Below, in pieces: positions 46,641 to 56,642 of a stretch of DNA of 64,000 nucleotides. The DNA comes from Candidatus Bipolaricaulota bacterium. Its GTDB lineage: Bacteria > Bipolaricaulota > Bipolaricaulia > UBA7950 > UBA9294. Both the position numbers and the translations under genes were made by a program. The first letter of the stretch is position 1, and each line of letters starts with the position of its first letter. The stretch lies in assembly GCA_028277345.1 (NCBI GenBank), contig JANQGM010000033.1:1-64000 (forward strand). The letters run 5' to 3'. The notes beneath the pieces are model-generated. The model did not search any database. It saw only the letters and a list, made by a program, of their open reading frames with translations, and was not told the origin of the DNA.

Positions 46641-48134
46641 ATGCGCATTCGTTCAACGGTCATCCTCTTCACAGTTATTATCCTTGGGCTACTTCTTCTC
46701 TCCGGCTGCCGCCAAGAGACACCGCCTGTGGCCGGCACAGACGACGACCCCGTCGCTTCGCACTCGCCGGAGTCGACCCCTGAAACGGAGACGACGCCTT
46801 CCGATGTCAGTGCTGAGGACGAGTCGAGTCCTGACGAGGAGATCATCGCCACAGTGAACAGCGTGCGTGTGTTGGCCAACGCTTTCGAGCGCTCCAAACA
46901 GCAGGTTCTCTCGCGCTATCAGCAGATTTACTCTCAGTTTGGGCAAGACGTCCGCGCCTTGTTGGGAGGCGCCCAAGGTCGCCTTTTCGAGCTTCGCATC
47001 GAGGATGAAGCCCTTGAGTTGGCGACCACCCGGGCACTCGTCACCGAAGTCCTCGAACAAAATGGACTTGCGATATCGGATGAGGCCGCCCAAGAGAGGT
47101 TCCAGAGTCAGTACACGGACTTTCTCTCAATGCTCAGTCTTTCAGATGACGAGTTCCGAGCCTCGTTCGACACAGGAGGCGTTCCCGGCCTGCAAACCGG
47201 AGGCCTCACCTACGACCAGTTCATCGATTACGCAAAACAGTCGGTTCGTGAAGAAATGGAGATCAACGCAGTCCAAGCCCATCTGGCCGGCGACATCCAG
47301 GCCTCGGATGAAGAGCTTCTTGACTTCTTCGAAGAGCATCGCGCGAACTATGACACGCCCGAACAGGTCCGCGCATCACATATCCTTGTTGAGACCGAAG
47401 ACTTGGCACAACAACTCCTCTCTGAGTTGGACGCCGGCGCGGATTTTTCCGAGCTTGCCCGTGAACATTCGATCGATCCGGGTTCAGGCTCTCGCGGCGG
47501 CGATCTGAACTGGTTCGGACGCGGCCAGATGGTCGAACCGTTTGAGATCGCCGCGTTCAGCACGCCTGTGGGCGAACGTTCGGACATCGTAACCACACAG
47601 TACGGATATCACATCATTTTGGTCATGGACTATCAGGCCGCAGCGACGACGTCGTTTGAGGAAGCCGTTGACCAAGTGCGCGACGACTACGAATCCAATG
47701 TTCGCGCAGAAAGCTTTAGCGCGTGGGTTAACGCCACGCGCCCAGAGGCAATCATCGTGATCGAAGATCCCATGCTGAACGCCTTTCGAATTCTACAGAG
47801 TGGGGACGCCGAGGCCTCCCTCGCCGCTTTCTTGGAGCTCCGGGATACCGGGGGTACGGACGATCCCTATTTGGAGTATGTGATCGGCTCGGTCTATGAA
47901 ACGCTGATGGAAGAAGCCCGATCGAAGAAACTGGGCATCGAAGGGCATGAATCCCTCACCCCAAGCCAACAGGAAGAGATCATTCAACTCCAAGCCCAAA
48001 TGGATGAGTATCTGGAACTCGCCTTGACCACCTATCGCGAGGCCTTGGTGCAATTGGATGACGATCCGGAACTAAAAGCACGCATTCAGGCGCTCGATCC
48101 GCCGGAAGCCCCGGCCGCCCCCGAAGACGAATAA
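46641..48134 (+). CDS. SurA-like peptidylprolyl isomerase lipoprotein with parvulin domain
   Basis: LLLSGCR lipobox; 'VRASHILVETEDLAQQLLSELDAGADFSELAREHSIDPGSGSRGGDLNWFGRGQMVEPFEIAAF...TQYGYHIILV'. Confidence 0.92.
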   Translation: MRIRSTVILFTVIILGLLLLSGCRQETPPVAGTDDDPVASHSPESTPETETTPSDVSAEDESSPDEEIIATVNSVRVLANAFERSKQQVLSRYQQIYSQFGQDVRALLGGAQGRLFELRIEDEALELATTRALVTEVLEQNGLAISDEAAQERFQSQYTDFLSMLSLSDDEFRASFDTGGVPGLQTGGLTYDQFIDYAKQSVREEMEINAVQAHLAGDIQASDEELLDFFEEHRANYDTPEQVRASHILVETEDLAQQLLSELDAGADFSELAREHSIDPGSGSRGGDLNWFGRGQMVEPFEIAAFSTPVGERSDIVTTQYGYHIILVMDYQAAATTSFEEAVDQVRDDYESNVRAESFSAWVNATRPEAIIVIEDPMLNAFRILQSGDAEASLAAFLELRDTGGTDDPYLEYVIGSVYETLMEEARSKKLGIEGHESLTPSQQEEIIQLQAQMDEYLELALTTYREALVQLDDDPELKARIQALDPPEAPAAPEDE

Positions 48135-48444
48135 GCGGCCTCGCGGGCCAAGGCTTCCTGCATGAGCACCGAGAGACCAGGCGATGACGAAGCCGCCGCC
48201 ATCGCCTGGCCCTCCCCTCGCAAGCGCGTGCGCCTCCACAACTGTTCCACTGCTGCGTCCGGTCACGTGGCTGTAGCACGGGATGACGCGTTTGCTGTTG
48301 CGTGCTAGCCCTTCACCCATCGAGAGGGGTTGCGTTGTGTCGGTCGCCTAAACCGATGACGTCGAGGAGTACGGAGACTCCAAAGACAACGTCCGGAAGG
48401 ATGTTTACCTTCGAGCCCTATCGGTCAGCGGCAATTGCGCTAGG

Positions 48445-49179
48445 TTAGGTGGCGGATTCTTTCCGGCAAATGCAGATCAGCCGTTCGGAGATCGCTGATA
48501 CCGGGCGGCGGGTGAAATCCGAATAGCATGCCGTGATCGGCAGTGCCAACTCCTCAAGAAGGGGCGCTAAATCCTCCAACTCCAAGGCGCGCTGGAAGTG
48601 CGTTTCGACGTCTCCGTTCGGGAATCGAAAAACCGTGGTCGCGATTCGGTCGTCCGTGCTGTAGCCCAATTCCATCTGCAGCGTGCCCGAATCAAGCTTA
48701 CGAACCATCGTTTCGCCGTCATGGGCCGCATAGACGACGGGACGATTGAAGTCGAAAATAAATACGGCGCCCGGCCGGAGCGCCTTTGAGACAAAGGTCA
48801 GCACGGTTTCGATGTCGCGCTCATTCATCAGGTAATTGACAGAGTCAAAGAAACAAAGCACGACATCGAGATCGTGGTGGACATCGGAATGCAGCTCGCG
48901 CATGTCTCCCACAGAGAAAACGGCATCCGTGTTTTCGCGGCACTTTTCCCTGGCGATCGAAATCATCTCCGCTGAACGATCGACGCCGTGCACGTGATAG
49001 CCACATTCAGCAAGGCGTCGGGCGAGGATGCCTGTTCCACAGGCGAGTTCCAGAATCCGACCCGAATCAATGCCGTACTGCACGAGTGAAGACTGCACGA
49101 ATCCGAGACTGGATTCAGCGAAGCCACCCCACCCTTCATCGTAGTGTTGCGCCAATCTAGAATAGGGGACCCTGTCCAT
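48445..49179 (-). CDS. class I SAM-dependent methyltransferase
   Basis: 'RILELACGTGILARRLAECGYHVHGVDRSAEMI', 'LDVVLCFFDSVNYL'. Confidence 0.9.
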   Translation of the reverse strand: MDRVPYSRLAQHYDEGWGGFAESSLGFVQSSLVQYGIDSGRILELACGTGILARRLAECGYHVHGVDRSAEMISIAREKCRENTDAVFSVGDMRELHSDVHHDLDVVLCFFDSVNYLMNERDIETVLTFVSKALRPGAVFIFDFNRPVVYAAHDGETMVRKLDSGTLQMELGYSTDDRIATTVFRFPNGDVETHFQRALELEDLAPLLEELALPITACYSDFTRRPVSAISERLICICRKESAT

Positions 49180-49208
49180 GGCCTACTCTACTGCAGCCCA
49201 CCCCAGGA

Positions 49209-50093
49209 TCAAAGCGGCGGATCGAAGAGCGACAGTGGCTCAGCACTCGGAGCGAGCCGCGGCATCACCCGCGTCGCGAGACCCAACCGTTCACACAGCG
49301 CATGGGAGCGCGCATAAAGATCGTCAGCATGGGGAGACGGACAGGAGTAGTCGGCTCCATACGTGCGTTGATATCGCTGCTTCAGTCCCGGAAACAGCTG
49401 ATCCAATTGCCGATAGAAGTACTCCCGCTGCCGGTCACGCATGGACATGCCGAACCATGGAATGACGACCCGCGCACCGTGCTGGTGGGCGGCCTCGATA
49501 ATGGCCGATACATTGTTCCAGTTGTCTTCAATAAATGGCAAGGTCGGCATCAGGGAAACCCGAGTTTCGATCCCCGCATCACTCAATGCCTTCATCGCGC
49601 GAAGGCGCGATGACGACGGGGGCGCCTGCGGTTCGACGCGGCGCGCCAGATCATCCTCTATCGTCGTGATGGTGAAGGACACGGCCGCCGATACGCGCGC
49701 GATCCGCTTCAGAACGTCGATGTCGCGCAGGACAAGGTCCGATTTCGTGATCACGTGCACGCCAAACCCATAGTCGGCGATCGTTTCTAGCGCCCGCCGA
49801 GTAAGTCCCACCTCACGTTCGACCGGCATGTAAGGATCGTTCATCGACCCTGTCCCGATGATGCCGATCTTGCGCTTGCGGCTCAGCGCGTCGCGCAGCA
49901 GGTCGATCGCATTGGATTTGACCAACACCTCGCTGTCGAAACGATCGATGCCGTAGCAGCGGCTGCGCGAATCGCAATAGATACACCGATGCTGGCACCC
50001 ACGATACAGGTTCATCCCATAATCCAATCCGAAGATGGTGTCCACTTGGGAGACACGCGAAAGGATCGTCTTAGCAACGATTTCCCTGATCAT
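49209..50093 (-). CDS. radical SAM protein (spore photoproduct lyase-like)
   Basis: 'YRGCQHRCIYCDSRSRCYG' CxxxCxxC, 'IGIIGTGSMNDPYMPVE'. Confidence 0.88.
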   Translation of the reverse strand: MIREIVAKTILSRVSQVDTIFGLDYGMNLYRGCQHRCIYCDSRSRCYGIDRFDSEVLVKSNAIDLLRDALSRKRKIGIIGTGSMNDPYMPVEREVGLTRRALETIADYGFGVHVITKSDLVLRDIDVLKRIARVSAAVSFTITTIEDDLARRVEPQAPPSSSRLRAMKALSDAGIETRVSLMPTLPFIEDNWNNVSAIIEAAHQHGARVVIPWFGMSMRDRQREYFYRQLDQLFPGLKQRYQRTYGADYSCPSPHADDLYARSHALCERLGLATRVMPRLAPSAEPLSLFDPPL

Positions 50094-50214
50094 ATCAACA
50101 TCCTATCGAACTTCGGCTGAAGGCGCGAGAAGAAGTGGACTTCTTCGTCCTCAATTTCGTGTACAATCCCCTCGCCGAGGAGGATGGGGGCTCGCAGGAT
50201 GAGAGGAGAAATCC

Positions 50215-51054
50215 GTGAAACATCTGAGAATCCTGGGACTACTCGTCGCCCTAGGCCTGCTCTTCAGTGCGGCGGCCGTCGCCAATACACCGCCCGTTGC
50301 CGTTTTTGAAGTCAGCGCTTCCCCGGACGGGTCGCAAACAACGCTCGTTCTCGATGCCTCGAGATCGCATGATCCGGACGGATCGATCGTCGCCTATCAA
50401 TGGATCTATGGGGATGGTTTCTCGGGATCTGGCGTAACGAAAACGCACACATTCCCAGCGATCAAGACCTACACGATTACGCTTCTTGTGAGAGATGACG
50501 CCGGCGCCTCCCATATCGCGACTCAAACTGTGGATCTGTCGTCTCCCCTTCCATCGGCTCAAGAGACCCCAGAGCAGACGCCGATTCAAACGACGCCGGC
50601 GCCCGTCGTCGTTCCTCTCAATATCTCGATCGGCAACCGAACAGGTGAACGCGCACCCGGCTTCTCGCTTCCCAACCGAAGCGGAGAGCTGGTCTCTCTG
50701 TCCGATTTTCTCGGCCGCCCTGTCTTGATCGAGTTTTGGTCCAGTTCATGCTCGGCGTGCCAGGCCTCCCTGCCACATCTGGAATCGCTTCGGGAAACCT
50801 ATTCAGATCGCGGCCTCGTCGTCATCACGATCACCATCAACCGCAACGTCGAGGGAGAATGGCAGTACCTTGAGCAACACGGATTTACCGATTTCGTTGC
50901 CTTGCGGGAGGCCGACTTGAACAACCGCCCCACCAAGGAAGCCTATGGGGTCTCCGTCATCCCAACCGCGTATTTGATCGACCAACGCGGCGTCATCTAC
51001 TACAAGGGGCACATCAACTTCGTGCAACCCGATCTCATCGAAGAGCTTCTGTAG
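50215..51054 (+). CDS. secreted PKD domain - TlpA/thioredoxin-like fusion protein
   Basis: PKD 'YQWIYGDGFSGSGVTKTHTF' then 'APGFSLPNRSGELVSLSDFLGRPVLIEFWSSSCSACQASLPHLESL' (CSAC). Confidence 0.85.
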   Translation: MKHLRILGLLVALGLLFSAAAVANTPPVAVFEVSASPDGSQTTLVLDASRSHDPDGSIVAYQWIYGDGFSGSGVTKTHTFPAIKTYTITLLVRDDAGASHIATQTVDLSSPLPSAQETPEQTPIQTTPAPVVVPLNISIGNRTGERAPGFSLPNRSGELVSLSDFLGRPVLIEFWSSSCSACQASLPHLESLRETYSDRGLVVITITINRNVEGEWQYLEQHGFTDFVALREADLNNRPTKEAYGVSVIPTAYLIDQRGVIYYKGHINFVQPDLIEELL

Positions 51055-51236
51055 AAGAAGTCCCTGATAGTCGCCGGACTCTCGCCGGTCGTCACATCTC
51101 TGATGTGATGTGAGCATGCGCGAAATCGCACATGGGATCTCCATTTTTCTTTCACTGGCGGTTGACAACGTGCGCGTAGACTCGCTCCAACTCTCTTTGC
51201 CGAAGACATCGGTACTCAAACCAAGGAGGCGGCTAC

Positions 51237-51935
51237 GTGTTCCCAACTCCGGGTGGTGTTTCGCGCACGTTACGTACGATCGTTGTTCTCGCTGTTCTGA
51301 TGTCCTCGATCTCGTTTAGCCTCGTCGCAGAGGCCTCGTCTCTCCATCGAACCTATCGGTGGCAATATGCGGGCCGATGGTGGAGTCTGGATTTCGACTT
51401 CCCTGCCTCCGCCTACCTTCAACAACAAGCCACAGCACGGATGCTCAACGTATCCGACTATTCTCGCTATGCCAGTGACCCGAGAGACGACGCCGTGTTG
51501 GCATCGTTCATCGAGAAATTGGAGACGCTGTCCGCAGAACTCACTGTGTGGGACCGTCTGAACCTCGTCATCGCACTCGTTCAGTCCATCCCCTATGCCA
51601 GCGAGCCCTGCGAATATCCCCGGTATCCCGTTGAGATGCTGGTCGATCAACATGGAGACTGCGAGGATGCGGCTATCCTGACAGCGGCGCTGGTCAAGCT
51701 GCTGGGTTTTGACGTCGTTCTGCTCGCCTATCTCGAAGAACAGCACATGGCCGTGGGCATCCGCGTCACGCCGCCCAATCCGAGCGCCTTGACGGCCTAT
51801 CTTTGGAATGGGCACCTCTACTATTACCTGGAGCCGACCAGCCCCGGATGGGAAATCGGGCAACGGCCCGCCATGTATCGTTCGGATCCCATCGTCATTC
51901 ATCTCCCCGCAACGCTGGCCTCGTCATCGAAGTAG
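51237..51935 (+). CDS. transglutaminase-like domain protein, secreted
   Basis: 'VDQHGDCEDAAILTAALVKLLGFDVVLLAY'; signal peptide; AAGGAGG SD before GTG. Confidence 0.75.
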   Translation: MFPTPGGVSRTLRTIVVLAVLMSSISFSLVAEASSLHRTYRWQYAGRWWSLDFDFPASAYLQQQATARMLNVSDYSRYASDPRDDAVLASFIEKLETLSAELTVWDRLNLVIALVQSIPYASEPCEYPRYPVEMLVDQHGDCEDAAILTAALVKLLGFDVVLLAYLEEQHMAVGIRVTPPNPSALTAYLWNGHLYYYLEPTSPGWEIGQRPAMYRSDPIVIHLPATLASSSK

Positions 51936-51975
51936 TTGGTCCGACCGACAACGAAGGCTACACTGGATCAGGGTG

Positions 51976-52386
51976 ATGACGATGCGTCGAATGAAACAGG
52001 GTTGCTTCAGCCTACTGGCCGTCGGATTGCTTGTCTTGAGCGGGTGTTCAATGCTCACGCTCGTCTTGGACGAATCGGACGGCGGAACGATTCAACGCAT
52101 GACGGTTGGCGAGCTCCTGCGCATCGAACTCGAAGGGAATGCCTCGACCGGTTACGAGTGGGCGAGGATCGAGCCGGCCTCCTTCGCCGGATCTCCGCTT
52201 GATATCGAGAAGGAAGGCGACGTTCAGCCCAACGACCACCAGCCCGTCGGAGGGGCTGGAACGTACTGCTTCCGGTATCGTGCCATGCGGCCGGGCACGA
52301 TTGCCCTCGTCTTCGAGTACCGAAGGCCCTGGGAGCCGGACACACCCATCGAATCCTATGCAGTGACAATCTGGGTGACCGACTAG
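51976..52386 (+). CDS. chagasin/I42-family protease inhibitor lipoprotein
   Basis: 'LVLSGCS' lipobox; 'IELEGNASTGYEWARIEPA' (NPTTGY-W-type loop), 'GAGTYCFRYRAMRPGTIALVFEYRRPWEP'. Confidence 0.85.
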   Translation: MTMRRMKQGCFSLLAVGLLVLSGCSMLTLVLDESDGGTIQRMTVGELLRIELEGNASTGYEWARIEPASFAGSPLDIEKEGDVQPNDHQPVGGAGTYCFRYRAMRPGTIALVFEYRRPWEPDTPIESYAVTIWVTD

Positions 52387-52441
52387 ACGGCGTCGGTTTG
52401 TGGTTGGCAATCGCGGATCGACGCGCTATCCTCACCGCATC

Positions 52442-53227
52442 ATGGATTCCTTTTTCACGAACAAACCCCTCATTGGGATGCTCCATCTGCCACCCCTGGC
52501 CGGAAGTGTCGGATACCGCCGCACTGGAACCAAACCTATCGTCGATGCCGCGCTTCGCGATCTCTATGCGCTGGAAAGCGGCGGTGTCGATGCCATCTTT
52601 GTCGAGAACCTCTCCGACGCTCCGTATGCCAAGACCGCTCCGGTGGAAACCGTCGCCATGATGGCCACCGTTGTGCACACGCTGATGGAACGCGCGCACC
52701 TTCCCATCGGCGTCAACGTTCTTCGCAATGATGGCCTCGCTGCCTTAGCCATCGCCGCAGCCACCGGCGCCTCGTTCGTCCGGGTCAACGTCTTCTGCGG
52801 CGTCGCCTTCACGGACCAAGGAATGGTGGAAGGGCAAGCGCGCGACTTACATTGGCTCAAGCGTGACCTAGGCACGGACACGCTCCTGCTGGCCGATATC
52901 CACGTGAAGCATGCCGCCCATCTCACGTCGCTGGAGGAAGCCGCGTTGGATGCGGAACGCAATCATCCGGATGCGCTGATCGTGTCAGGTATCGGAACCG
53001 GACGGCGAACGTCTCCCGATGATCTTCAAGCCGTCAAGGCGGTCACATCGCTGCCCGTTCTGATCGGAAGCGGCGTTCGAATCGACAATGTTGCCACCTA
53101 TCGCGAAGCCGACGGCTTCATCGTTGGGACGGTCCTCAAGGAGGACTGTCGCGTCGATGCGCCCGTGGATGTTGAACGCGTCAAGGCCATGGCCGATGCA
53201 GTCGCCAGCTTGCGCAAACCCGAATGA
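52442..53227 (+). CDS. BtpA/SgcQ family protein
   Basis: 'LIGMLHLPPLAGSVGY', 'GVDAIFVENLSDAPY', 'RVNVFCGVAFTDQGMVEGQARDL', 'VLIGSGVRIDNV'. Confidence 0.9.
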   Translation: MDSFFTNKPLIGMLHLPPLAGSVGYRRTGTKPIVDAALRDLYALESGGVDAIFVENLSDAPYAKTAPVETVAMMATVVHTLMERAHLPIGVNVLRNDGLAALAIAAATGASFVRVNVFCGVAFTDQGMVEGQARDLHWLKRDLGTDTLLLADIHVKHAAHLTSLEEAALDAERNHPDALIVSGIGTGRRTSPDDLQAVKAVTSLPVLIGSGVRIDNVATYREADGFIVGTVLKEDCRVDAPVDVERVKAMADAVASLRKPE

Positions 53228-54099
53228 GCCACCTCCTCGTTCTCGGCGATCTCAATCTGGACATTCATGCGAACGTTACCTCGCGGGTTGAGCCAGGAGA
53301 CGAGGCCCGTGATGTCGTCACCGTCCAACCAGGAGGTTCGGCGGGCACGTTCGCCCGCACGGCGGCCGAAATGGGCGCGCACGTCGTCTTCGTGGGATCG
53401 GTTGGCCGCGACTTGGTTGGAGATCTCCTCGAAGCATCGCTCCAGCAACACAACATTGACGCCCGCCTCTTTCGAGATCGAGAACGGCCGTCAGGCGCGG
53501 TACTCGCGTATCAACAGGGAGGAGAGCGCAACATGGTATGTGCTCGAGGAGCCAACGACGGGCTGACCGATCGATGGGTCGATGAACACTTTCCAGCCCA
53601 CATCGAACACCTTCACGTCTCAGGTTACGCGCTTCTATCGCCGCACCAACGCCCCGCCGCGTTTCGAGCCCTTGACATCGCGACACAACGCTCGGTCTCC
53701 GTTTCCGTCGACCCACCGCCCGCCAACCTTCTCCGTTCGATGGGGGCGGCGGCCTTTCTCTCGCTTCTTCCCAACACCACCTGGCTGTTTCCCAATGAAT
53801 CTGAAGGGAGCGTGCTGAGCGGGCAAGAGGATCCCGAGGCCATGGTCGACGCGCTATCCGCCCGTTTCCCCCTCGGCGCCTTGACGCGAGGGAACAAGGG
53901 AGCCATCGGCTGGAGCGCTACACAGCGTGATGTCCAAGCGATCGAAGCCCTTGCCTCCGTCGATTCAACGGGTGCGGGCGATGTGTTCGCGGGAACGTTC
54001 GTTTGCACCTATCTGGCCTCCGAAGACCTTCAACGCGCCAACCACGACGCCTGCGCCGCCGCCGCCGCCATGCTGCGTGCTCGCCTGGCCAACGGTTGA
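53224..54099 (+). CDS. PfkB family carbohydrate kinase
   Basis: 'GGSAGTFARTAAEMGAHVVFVGSVGRDLVGD', 'VDSTGAGDVFAGTFVCTYL'; 4-nt overlap with btpA-like gene. Confidence 0.92.
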   Translation: MSHLLVLGDLNLDIHANVTSRVEPGDEARDVVTVQPGGSAGTFARTAAEMGAHVVFVGSVGRDLVGDLLEASLQQHNIDARLFRDRERPSGAVLAYQQGGERNMVCARGANDGLTDRWVDEHFPAHIEHLHVSGYALLSPHQRPAAFRALDIATQRSVSVSVDPPPANLLRSMGAAAFLSLLPNTTWLFPNESEGSVLSGQEDPEAMVDALSARFPLGALTRGNKGAIGWSATQRDVQAIEALASVDSTGAGDVFAGTFVCTYLASEDLQRANHDACAAAAAMLRARLANG

Positions 54100-54153
54100 A
54101 TCCGCGCAGTCCTCGGTCTATTCTGAGATGAACAATGAAAGAGGAGGGGCTCC

Positions 54154-55122
54154 ATGAACGATTCCACTGCCATGCTTGTCGGCGTCGCCGTCCTCGTGGT
54201 GCTAGTCGCATCGCTCATGTTCTTCTTGATTCCTGAACCGTCGCAGCGTGCCATCATCGCCACCGATCGCCTTGACCTCGCGGTGCTCAGCTTGAAGAAC
54301 GGCTCAACATGGGAGGGAGCTGATGAGACCATTCGCGGACGCATCGAAGGAGCCCTCGTCAATGCGCCGGGGATCAACGTGTTCTCGCGCGCCCAGCTTG
54401 ATTCGCTACTGGCCGAACAGATGATGTCCGATGCCGGGTTGATCAATGCGGATACCGCCATTGAGATCGGGTCGCTAACCGGCGTCAGCAAGCTGGTGAC
54501 CGGCACCGTTTTCGCCGTCGACACGCGCGCCGACGCAGCCACCGTTTGCCTGTCTTGGGAGAACGGCGCCTGCGCGCAAGAGGGGGCGGGAACCCGCTAC
54601 TCCGTCCAGATCCTGTCCCAAATCACGATCGTCAATACCTCCACAGGGCTGATCGAGCGATCGATCGATGCGTCCGGCGCTGATGCCATCACCCTTCCGA
54701 TCGACACGGCGTTTGGCGGATTCGATTCCTTGCTCGCCTCAGCGGCGTCTCAGATTGCCGAAACCGTGACCGCATCGCTGTCGGAGGCCTATACTCGCGA
54801 GCTCCGCTATGGGCTCTACAAGAGCGTCGATGAGAAGCGCGGCGGATTTGTCGGACGGAACGAAGCCTCACGGTTTTCGGCATCCGATGGCACCGCCTAT
54901 TTGATCGTTCATGTCACGCGAGCCCAATCGGGCGAGTTGTTTGACATCGAATGGTCGAACGCGTCAGCCACCTTCAGCCAGCAGGTCGAGGATGTCGTTT
55001 CCCAAGGCGACTGGCGGCTGTACTCGTTGGACCTCTCTTTGCTGCCACCCGGTCGCTACTTCGTACGCGGTCACTTCAACGCAATCGAAGTCTTCGACGT
55101 CGCCTTTACGGTCGTCCCCTAG
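54154..55122 (+). CDS. CsgG/FlgO-like lipoprotein-type domain protein, membrane anchored
   Basis: 'INVFSRAQLDSLLAEQMMSDAGLINADTAIEIGSLTGVSKLVTGTV' CsgG-like pattern. Confidence 0.65.
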   Translation: MNDSTAMLVGVAVLVVLVASLMFFLIPEPSQRAIIATDRLDLAVLSLKNGSTWEGADETIRGRIEGALVNAPGINVFSRAQLDSLLAEQMMSDAGLINADTAIEIGSLTGVSKLVTGTVFAVDTRADAATVCLSWENGACAQEGAGTRYSVQILSQITIVNTSTGLIERSIDASGADAITLPIDTAFGGFDSLLASAASQIAETVTASLSEAYTRELRYGLYKSVDEKRGGFVGRNEASRFSASDGTAYLIVHVTRAQSGELFDIEWSNASATFSQQVEDVVSQGDWRLYSLDLSLLPPGRYFVRGHFNAIEVFDVAFTVVP

Positions 55123-55146
55123 CCAGCGAGCAGAGAGGAGCCTCGC

Positions 55147-55842
55147 ATGTCTCCGCTTCGTATCTTAGGATGGGTCGCTCTCGCCTCCGCGCTTGCGATT
55201 GTTGGGGTTGGCCTTCTGATGCGCCGGCCGACGCCGATGCACATCCCTGAGCTCATCGCTGACGCCCCCTGGCTGATCGGCCCGCATCCCGACGCCTTCT
55301 CATACGATGGATCCGCCGTGAAACGGATCTCAGGAGAAGGCCTGCTTCAACTGGACCCTGAGACTGGGAACGGCGCCCTGGTTGTGTCGCTTCGACCTGA
55401 CGCATCGTGGACCGTCCCCGAGGAGTTCCCACTCAGCCTTGAAACCGCCATTGCCTTTGACCTGCCTCTGGAAACCGCGCCCAATCTTTGGATGGATCAG
55501 CTGATTCATGGCGACACCGCGATCGGTGATGCCCGCCTGCCGGCCACCTTCGCGCTCTTCGCTGGCGATGGCCGGCTCCGCCTCCAAGCGGCTTCTGAAA
55601 CGATCGAGGTCGATGTCTTCTGGTCGTTGGCGCATGCGTTGCGGCAAGCGGATGGCGCCATTCGAAATCAGGGCCTGGTCTTCTCGCCGCTGCTTCGCGA
55701 TCGCAATGGCTTTTCGAATCCCGACCAATTGGAGCTTGCGCTTCTCGTCTATCCCGAAGGGAATCGGGATGAGATCCTTCTGCACCTCGTCTTCTCAAGC
55801 GTCGAACCGCCGAGCGCTTGGACCGCCCTCACTGTAGACTAG
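55147..55842 (+). CDS. hypothetical single-TM protein
   Basis: N-terminal TM; GC-rich coding pattern; follows CsgG-like gene in the same direction. Confidence 0.5.
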   Translation: MSPLRILGWVALASALAIVGVGLLMRRPTPMHIPELIADAPWLIGPHPDAFSYDGSAVKRISGEGLLQLDPETGNGALVVSLRPDASWTVPEEFPLSLETAIAFDLPLETAPNLWMDQLIHGDTAIGDARLPATFALFAGDGRLRLQAASETIEVDVFWSLAHALRQADGAIRNQGLVFSPLLRDRNGFSNPDQLELALLVYPEGNRDEILLHLVFSSVEPPSAWTALTVD

Positions 55843-56639
55843 GCGTCTGATGTCGCATCATCCGAAGCGGGTCGATCTCCAGGCTCAAGCATGGCATCGA
55901 TTCGCGCGTGCACGTCTTCGATTTGCCGCTTGTCCTTGGTCGAGCGAAAGAGATTGAGCAACGACGAGCGAGATCCCATCAGGTCCGCGACCCGCGTCAG
56001 CCCTTCAAGCGAACCGACTAGAAGCAATCGATCGCCGGGAAGAATCCGGTCTCGCCCCGTCGGAAAGATCAGCTTCTCCGATGACGCGCGATGCAGCCCA
56101 CTGACCACGCAGCCGACGGGGAAACGTCGATCCGACCGAAGCTCATCCAGCGTATGTCCCGAGGCATAGGAGCCTTCTTCGATCGTGACAAAGACGATGA
56201 GCCCCTGCCCCGCCGCGACGGACGCGATCTGCTGAACTTGAGGGTGCTCGATTTCCAGCGTCATCTGGTCCAAGTAGAGCCCGGCCACATCGACGATCGT
56301 CGTCACGCCGGCCAACTCGAAGGCCTCACGGTATTTGGGGTTCCGCATACGCGAGATGATCCGGCGCACACCGGCGCTTTGAGAGAGCAGGGCAAAGGCG
56401 AGGTTGTCCGCCGACTCGCGCATCAGGGCAACGGCAACGTCCGCTCGCGCAATCTCCGCCTCCTCCAGCACCGCGATGTCCGTCGCATTCCCACAAATGG
56501 CCGAAACCCCCAACTGTGAGCTGGCCACTTCGCACAAGTCACGATTCAGGTCGACCAAGGTCACGTCATGACGCCCCTTGGACAGCTGACTGGCCAGACG
56601 GCGCCCCGTGATGCCTGCTCCCGCGATTAAGATTCTCAT
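55839..56639 (-). CDS. Trk/Ktr K+ uptake NAD-binding subunit (TrkA-N/TrkA-C)
   Basis: 'MRILIAGAGITGRRLASQLSKGRHDVTLVDLNRDLCEVASSQLGVSAICGNATDIAVLEEAEI'. Confidence 0.92.
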   Translation of the reverse strand: MRILIAGAGITGRRLASQLSKGRHDVTLVDLNRDLCEVASSQLGVSAICGNATDIAVLEEAEIARADVAVALMRESADNLAFALLSQSAGVRRIISRMRNPKYREAFELAGVTTIVDVAGLYLDQMTLEIEHPQVQQIASVAAGQGLIVFVTIEEGSYASGHTLDELRSDRRFPVGCVVSGLHRASSEKLIFPTGRDRILPGDRLLLVGSLEGLTRVADLMGSRSSLLNLFRSTKDKRQIEDVHARIDAMLEPGDRPASDDATSDA

Positions 56640-56642
56640 CCC

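Noticed and set aside
51270-51902. 210-aa minus-strand ORF
   Set aside because: Antisense to the transglutaminase-like gene, which has SD, signal peptide and the catalytic Cys block.
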